In this document: positions 59,864-64,000 of the stretch, piece by piece
Numbering within the stretch: the first letter of the stretch is position 1
Layout: the number at the start of each line of letters is the position of its first letter
From: Torymus aiolomorphi
Taxonomy: Eukaryota > Arthropoda > Insecta > Hymenoptera > Torymidae
DNA: 64,000 nucleotides
Reading direction: 5' to 3'
Assembly: GCA_036365515.1 (NCBI GenBank)
Contig: CM070873.1
Coordinates: 24,435,085 to 24,499,084 of the forward strand
Notes under the pieces: model-generated
What the model saw: only the letters and a program-made list of their open reading frames with translations
Told to the model about the DNA's origin: nothing
Databases searched by the model: none
Position numbers and translations under genes: made by a program

Positions 59864-61151
59864 GGCGTATTTGTGAAAATGTATTGATATTGTAACAGTA
59901 TCAATAATGGTTAACGGTCGAGAATTGAAAAAACAATTAAAATCCCTACTATCGGATTAAAAATTATTAATAAACAAACAAAATTATAAAAAAATTCGGT
60001 GTTTAAATTTAGCGTTTTTTTAATACATTATTTAGGCTAATACCTACTGATTACGCTGTAGTTTTGAGCATTTCCTCAAATAACAAAACTGTGTCATTAA
60101 AAAATAACTTTTTGTTGTGGTCAATTACACACACCAGTAGTTTAAGGCACACTTTTCGGATGGAACTAGATTTTTTTGTTTTTCCGACAATAATAAGTAG
60201 GAATTATAGGAATTGCAATTTATTATTAAACGCTAAAAATGGTTAGAACTAAGGAATCAGGTGTATTTAGATGTATGAAAACAATGGGTGACACTTGTTT
60301 AAGAGTCATATCATGAGTATTTTCGTCTTTATAAATACTATTATCATTAACCAAAGCTTGAAACCCCGCTGGTGAACGCTAAAAGTGACAATAATAAATG
60401 TGCTTAAATTTACGATTGCGACAAAATTCGACTCTTATAAAATGTGGATTTTTTCAAATTTGTATTTAATAAATACAGCTAAAATCAAGAACAATCTTAT
60501 AGTCTCACCTTACAGAACTTGTTCTAAATAACGGTAAAATGATATAAAACATTTACAAATGCTATTTATTCCTATTTGTATAGGAAAATATATGAGAAAC
60601 ATAAAAGTTAAAAGTTCTAGAGATTTCCCCATACATTTCCCATTTCTATAATTTTCAACGTAGAGACTAGAAATAATTTTCAAACTATCCATACCTACCC
60701 ATACACTCGCCTACCGCCAAGCACTCTACCACACCCCAGAAAAAAGAACTCTTAGCAAGGCTTTTTGAACCTCATACTTCAGCCCGTCTCTCATTAGCAC
60801 CACGGCGCGTCGAGAAAAAGTCTTTCGCCACCATGTACCATACTTGCCTGCTGCTAAAACCCGTCTTTCACTCTGGAGCTACACCTCCTCTCACCTTCGA
60901 AAACAAGTCGTCGTCGCGCCCTTACAGCGGAGACACGACGCGGCCCTCAATTAAAAGCCCGCGCGCTGCCTGCCTGTTCCAGACGGCGCGGAATTAAGGT
61001 CGCGTAGAATCCCCGGCAAAAATATGCGCGTCGCGGTTTCTTTTACTTCGTGAGGAGGTCTGGGGTGACTGTACCGCAGTGGAGGAAGATTTTTTTAAGA
61101 GGATGGGGGTGTGTTTAAGGCTTCAGTGATTCTGATTCTTAGTGGTTTACG
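59864..61151. other. Gene-free stretch with island
   Basis: Island at about 60690-61080 (CGGCGCG, CGCGCGCTGCC). No supported frame. Confidence 0.4.
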
Positions 61152-61287
61152 GGGTATGAAGTTTGCAACGCTGTAGTGCAACGAAATAAAAAAATATTTA
61201 ATTTTACTTCAAGTTTATAATAATTAATATTAATTTTGTGTGTAGATTTATTGTTTTACAGTACCAAACTTCAGACCTATAGTAGTT
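61152..61287. mobile_element. MITE family A, copy 4 (internally deleted, about 136 bp)
   Basis: Keeps the left end (GGGGTATGAAGTTTGCAACG) and the last bases of the right end (AAACTTCAGACCTAT) but lacks the interior right half. Flanked by TAGTGGTTTA and TAGTAGTTTA, a near-perfect direct repeat. Confidence 0.65.
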
Positions 61288-61726
61288 TAGTCTCCAAGGT
61301 ATATTTGTTCAACTGATCGTAGTTTCTGTATTGGAGGATCTATGAAAATTTCAATACGAATGAACATGATTCATATAGGGTTGTATGAGGGTCCACAACA
61401 ATATTTTCTGATAATCGAAATTATAATAGCGCAAAAATGCTTACATTTTAATATTGTGTACTTTAAATAGATTACAAATTATATTAAGAAGAATTATATT
61501 TGCTTTATTATTGGAAACAACCAAAGTCGCATTAGCAAAAATAACGTTCAAAAACACGATATCACTACTGTAACTAATCGGCGACCTCTTATTTTAAATA
61601 CTAGCTAAATTTATGCGCGCTGCGCGCGCTCTATGTACTTTCTTTTTAAACATGCTAAGAATAATTTATTCCTTATTAGCCAGAAATCTTTTTCTTTTAA
61701 TTTTAATGCATCTTTAATAATTGATA
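61288..61726. other. Gene-free stretch
   Basis: A+T-rich with a short GCGCGCTGCGCGCGC motif at 61615-61630. No gene. Confidence 0.45.
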
Positions 61727-61829
61727 CAGTGCTCCTTCAGAATACCGCCACCGTGTGTCCTCTTCTATCTCATAAACAACTCGTTAGAGTAAGAGAGACA
61801 CATAGCGGCGGTATTCTGAAGGAGTACTG
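61727..61829. mobile_element. Pogo/Tigger-like MITE, 103 bp
   Basis: Terminal inverted repeats CAGTGCTCCTTCAGAATACC and CAGTACTCCTTCAGAATACC (outer bases shown) extend about 35 bases each. TA flanks both sides (61725-61726, 61830-61831). CAGT ends with a TA duplication are typical of pogo-group Tc1/mariner elements. Confidence 0.75.
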
Positions 61830-61879
61830 TATAAATTTTCATAATTAATATATTGTTCATGCCACCAATATTTGTAACA

Positions 61880-61972
61880 CTGATAATATTAATAGTATTT
61901 GGTTTAAGCAAATTATGTAAAGGGCTTAAGCCCGTTTAATGTTGTTAAATAAATAAATAAATAAATAAATAA
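61880..61972 (+). mobile_element. Possible 3' end of a LINE with (AAAT)n tail
   Basis: AGGGCTTAAGCCCGTTTAATG is followed by GTTGTTAAATAAATAAATAA, the look of insect non-LTR 3' ends with a short repeat tail. No coding part remains. Confidence 0.3.
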
Positions 61973-61975
61973 TAC

Positions 61976-63108
61976 AGTAGTACATTTACTCTTCATGAAT
62001 ATTAAATTTTGAGGCTAGAAACTATAAGCTTATTCGAATTTTTTTTTTCATGAAGTATTAATTAAATAAAGATTAAAATCTGAACATAATAATTACATAG
62101 ATTCATCTAATATTAATATAATTAATTCTTCTAAGATTAAAACATTGCTTATTGTTTTGAATTTAACCGTGCATTCAATAACTAATCGTATTATGTTTTA
62201 AAATGCTTTACTACTTCTGGCCATCACTTTAACAAATAATTAAAACATGTTATTTATTTTTTTAAGTTACAACCAACATTAATTTGATTATTATTTATTT
62301 AATACTTTTCACTTTAATCACAGATCAAATCTATAGAGGCTTCACTTCTTCAAGTCATCACTTTTTTAAGAAGGGATTCTTGTAGAGTTCCAATGAATCC
62401 TAACGCGTATGACTACGTTTCGATCTCAATCGTTTTCTTTACAAGCATCGAAATATAATTTAATTAAAGTAATATACTTAAGGGCTTGTACAGCCATAAG
62501 AAGCTATACAAAATAATCATGTCTACCGATAACACTGAAAATTTTATTCCAATCTAACAGTCAAATCTAACGATCTTAACTAGGTGTGGAGTACCCGTTC
62601 GATGAACATTTAGTTTGATCGAGAGGGCCGTTTTTGGAGCGTAATACCGCTGCTTTCCGAAATCCGTTACGTGGTATCAGATACTTTAATTTCGAACAAT
62701 ATCATTATGGCCATTTGCGCATTATGCTCTCTTGATAAGCCATAGTTGGGTATCTTATTTTTTCAAGAGCCCGCTATGATCAGTTCATGAATGCGGAATG
62801 AAGATGAATTAGTGGAGCGAGCGCGGACTGACGTCAGAGCGACGCAGTCGGCGTTCAGGTGGACGCTCGCAGCTCGAGCAAAGTGATTTTAATTAAGCTA
62901 TTGAAGCAGGAGTTGGCGTTCGTAAGTAGCGTAAGTCGGTCTTTGATTAAAGATGCACGGAAAGATTAGCATAGGAAAAAATCTAGTTTAGAAGAGGAGT
63001 ATCTTTTCATTAAGTTACTTGGGGTAATAAGTTTGAAGTGGAAAACTTATTTTGTCACTTGTGTGTGTGTATTGAATTCGTCACTCGTAACTTCGGCACT
63101 AAATTTAC
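61976..63108. other. Gene-free stretch with island and CRE site
   Basis: Island 62590-62900 with TGACGTCA at 62829-62836 in a G+C-rich setting and ATTA-rich flanks. No frame. Confidence 0.4.
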
Positions 63109-63204
63109 ACGCAAAATTAATATTATTTAATATAAACGTGAAGTAAAATGAATTTTTTTTTTATTTCGTTGGACTCCAACGTTGCAAACTTCAGACCTAT
63201 GATT
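63109..63204. mobile_element. MITE family A, copy 5 (right half)
   Basis: Matches copy 3 from CTAAAT-TA onward, through GTGAAGTAAAATGAA, to CCAACGTTGCAAACTTCAGACCTAT. The left half is missing. Confidence 0.65.
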
Positions 63205-64000
63205 TGGAATTCAGACAAGGTTGCCATTTTCGATAGCAAAAGGGAATTTTCTGAACATGTTACTTTATAGTTTTCTAAAGTTGATGTGCTAATTTGAAGC
63301 AATGATTATTTTAACACTTACACACGATTTCTGAAATCCTGAGACAAAATTATTCTGTGATTTAAATTTTTTTGATACACTACTAATGATTGTTAATTCA
63401 ATGATCTTGATAATTTGGTTAACGTCGATTTTATTTATTTCTGTTTTAGACCCATATAGGGTAAGTGAAGGTATTACTGTGGTGCATGTATTATTGCGAT
63501 ATTTTAATTTCTGTAAAAACTTTATAAACTTAACTACAAATTTGATCCAAAAAATTCGTAATGTACATTTAACATTTTATTTGTATTATTATTAGTGTAT
63601 AATTAAGAATATTTGCTTATTTATGTGAATTTGAATTTCTAAACCTCGATTGGTTGCGAAAAAATGTGGGAATTCTTCGTATATACTTGAAATAAAAATG
63701 TTTATTTCTTGACACAATTAAAACAAAAAAAAATACTATAAATAATTTTTATACGTAAAATTACATTCATTTTTCAAATCCAGCATGAAATTACTTTATT
63801 ATAATATTTTAAGTAAATTTTTAATGACGTAGCATTACCTGCATTATTTTATGCGAATGTTGGAATTACTACGATAGACTAGGAGAAATACCTAACCTCC
63901 AAACCAGCGGTTCATGCACGTTTTCTCGAACCGAGGTTTGTATTAAATGATTATATGAATAAATCTAATTAATTGTATGTATATTTTTGTTATTTAGCCA
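63205..64000. other. Gene-free A+T-rich stretch
   Basis: No gene, island or repeat recognised to the window end. Confidence 0.5.

Larger units (their letters stand above)
58133..60633. repeat. Pair of inverted termini TATGGG-AAAT, 2.5 kb apart
   Basis: TATGGGAAAATTGCCAGAAC at 58133 and the inverse of TATGGGGAAATCTCTAGAAC ending at 60633 match the terminus of the 294-bp MITE at 30339. They could bound one decayed element or be two separate solo ends. No target duplication seen. Confidence 0.35.

Overview
This is A+T-rich, gene-poor, repeat-rich arthropod nuclear DNA. The evidence is a genus-typical mix of short inverted-repeat elements, long (TG)n and (CT)n tracts, scattered G+C-rich islands and metazoan-style splice signals, with no bacterial-style gene packing. 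An insect is very likely. A parasitoid wasp or other hymenopteran is my guess from the look of the repeats, but the sequence does not prove it.

Layout. 1-2237: single-copy-looking DNA after a truncated MITE. 2238-15126: one giant foldback-like element of 12,889 bp. It has inverted arms, a perfect 9-bp target duplication (GAAAAATAT), an outer tandem array of about 300-bp units and an inner array of about 173-bp satellite monomers, around a 0.75-kb loop. The open frames in it recur once per repeat unit and are not genes. 15136-41390: mostly non-coding DNA with G+C-rich islands every few kb, which are probably regulatory or promoter sequences. It also holds MITEs, a candidate ratchet (recursive) splice point at 17085, a candidate first coding exon at 23757-23814, and a composite inverted repeat (33106-35688) split by a 1,925-bp CACTG-ended element that carries a tRNA-like sequence. 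39380-40152 is a long palindrome.

41393-43818 (minus strand) is the only long coding stretch: a large exon of a zinc-knuckle-like, tandem-repeat, coiled-coil protein. It is interrupted by three in-frame stops with no frameshift, so it is called a pseudogene. 44100-46080: a TG tract, a tandem repeat array with an embedded reverse-transcriptase fragment, and a short transposon-like C-terminal peptide that recurs at 40233. 46766-50577: two more copies of a 224-bp MITE and a 1.43-kb palindrome flanked by TTAA. 50586-64000: non-coding DNA with a second ratchet-point candidate (51890), a minus-strand TATA/donor unit (52846-52903), more islands and more MITEs.

How it fits together. Few or no intact genes are visible. 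The two plus-strand AG|GT ratchet candidates, the plus-strand first exon and the many islands would fit a very long intron or regulatory domain of a plus-strand gene whose main exons lie outside the window; this is inference. The strongest structural results are the foldback element with its 9-bp duplication, three copies of a 224-bp MITE each with a perfect 8-bp duplication, and the CACTG element whose empty site is preserved in the opposite arm of the palindrome it entered.
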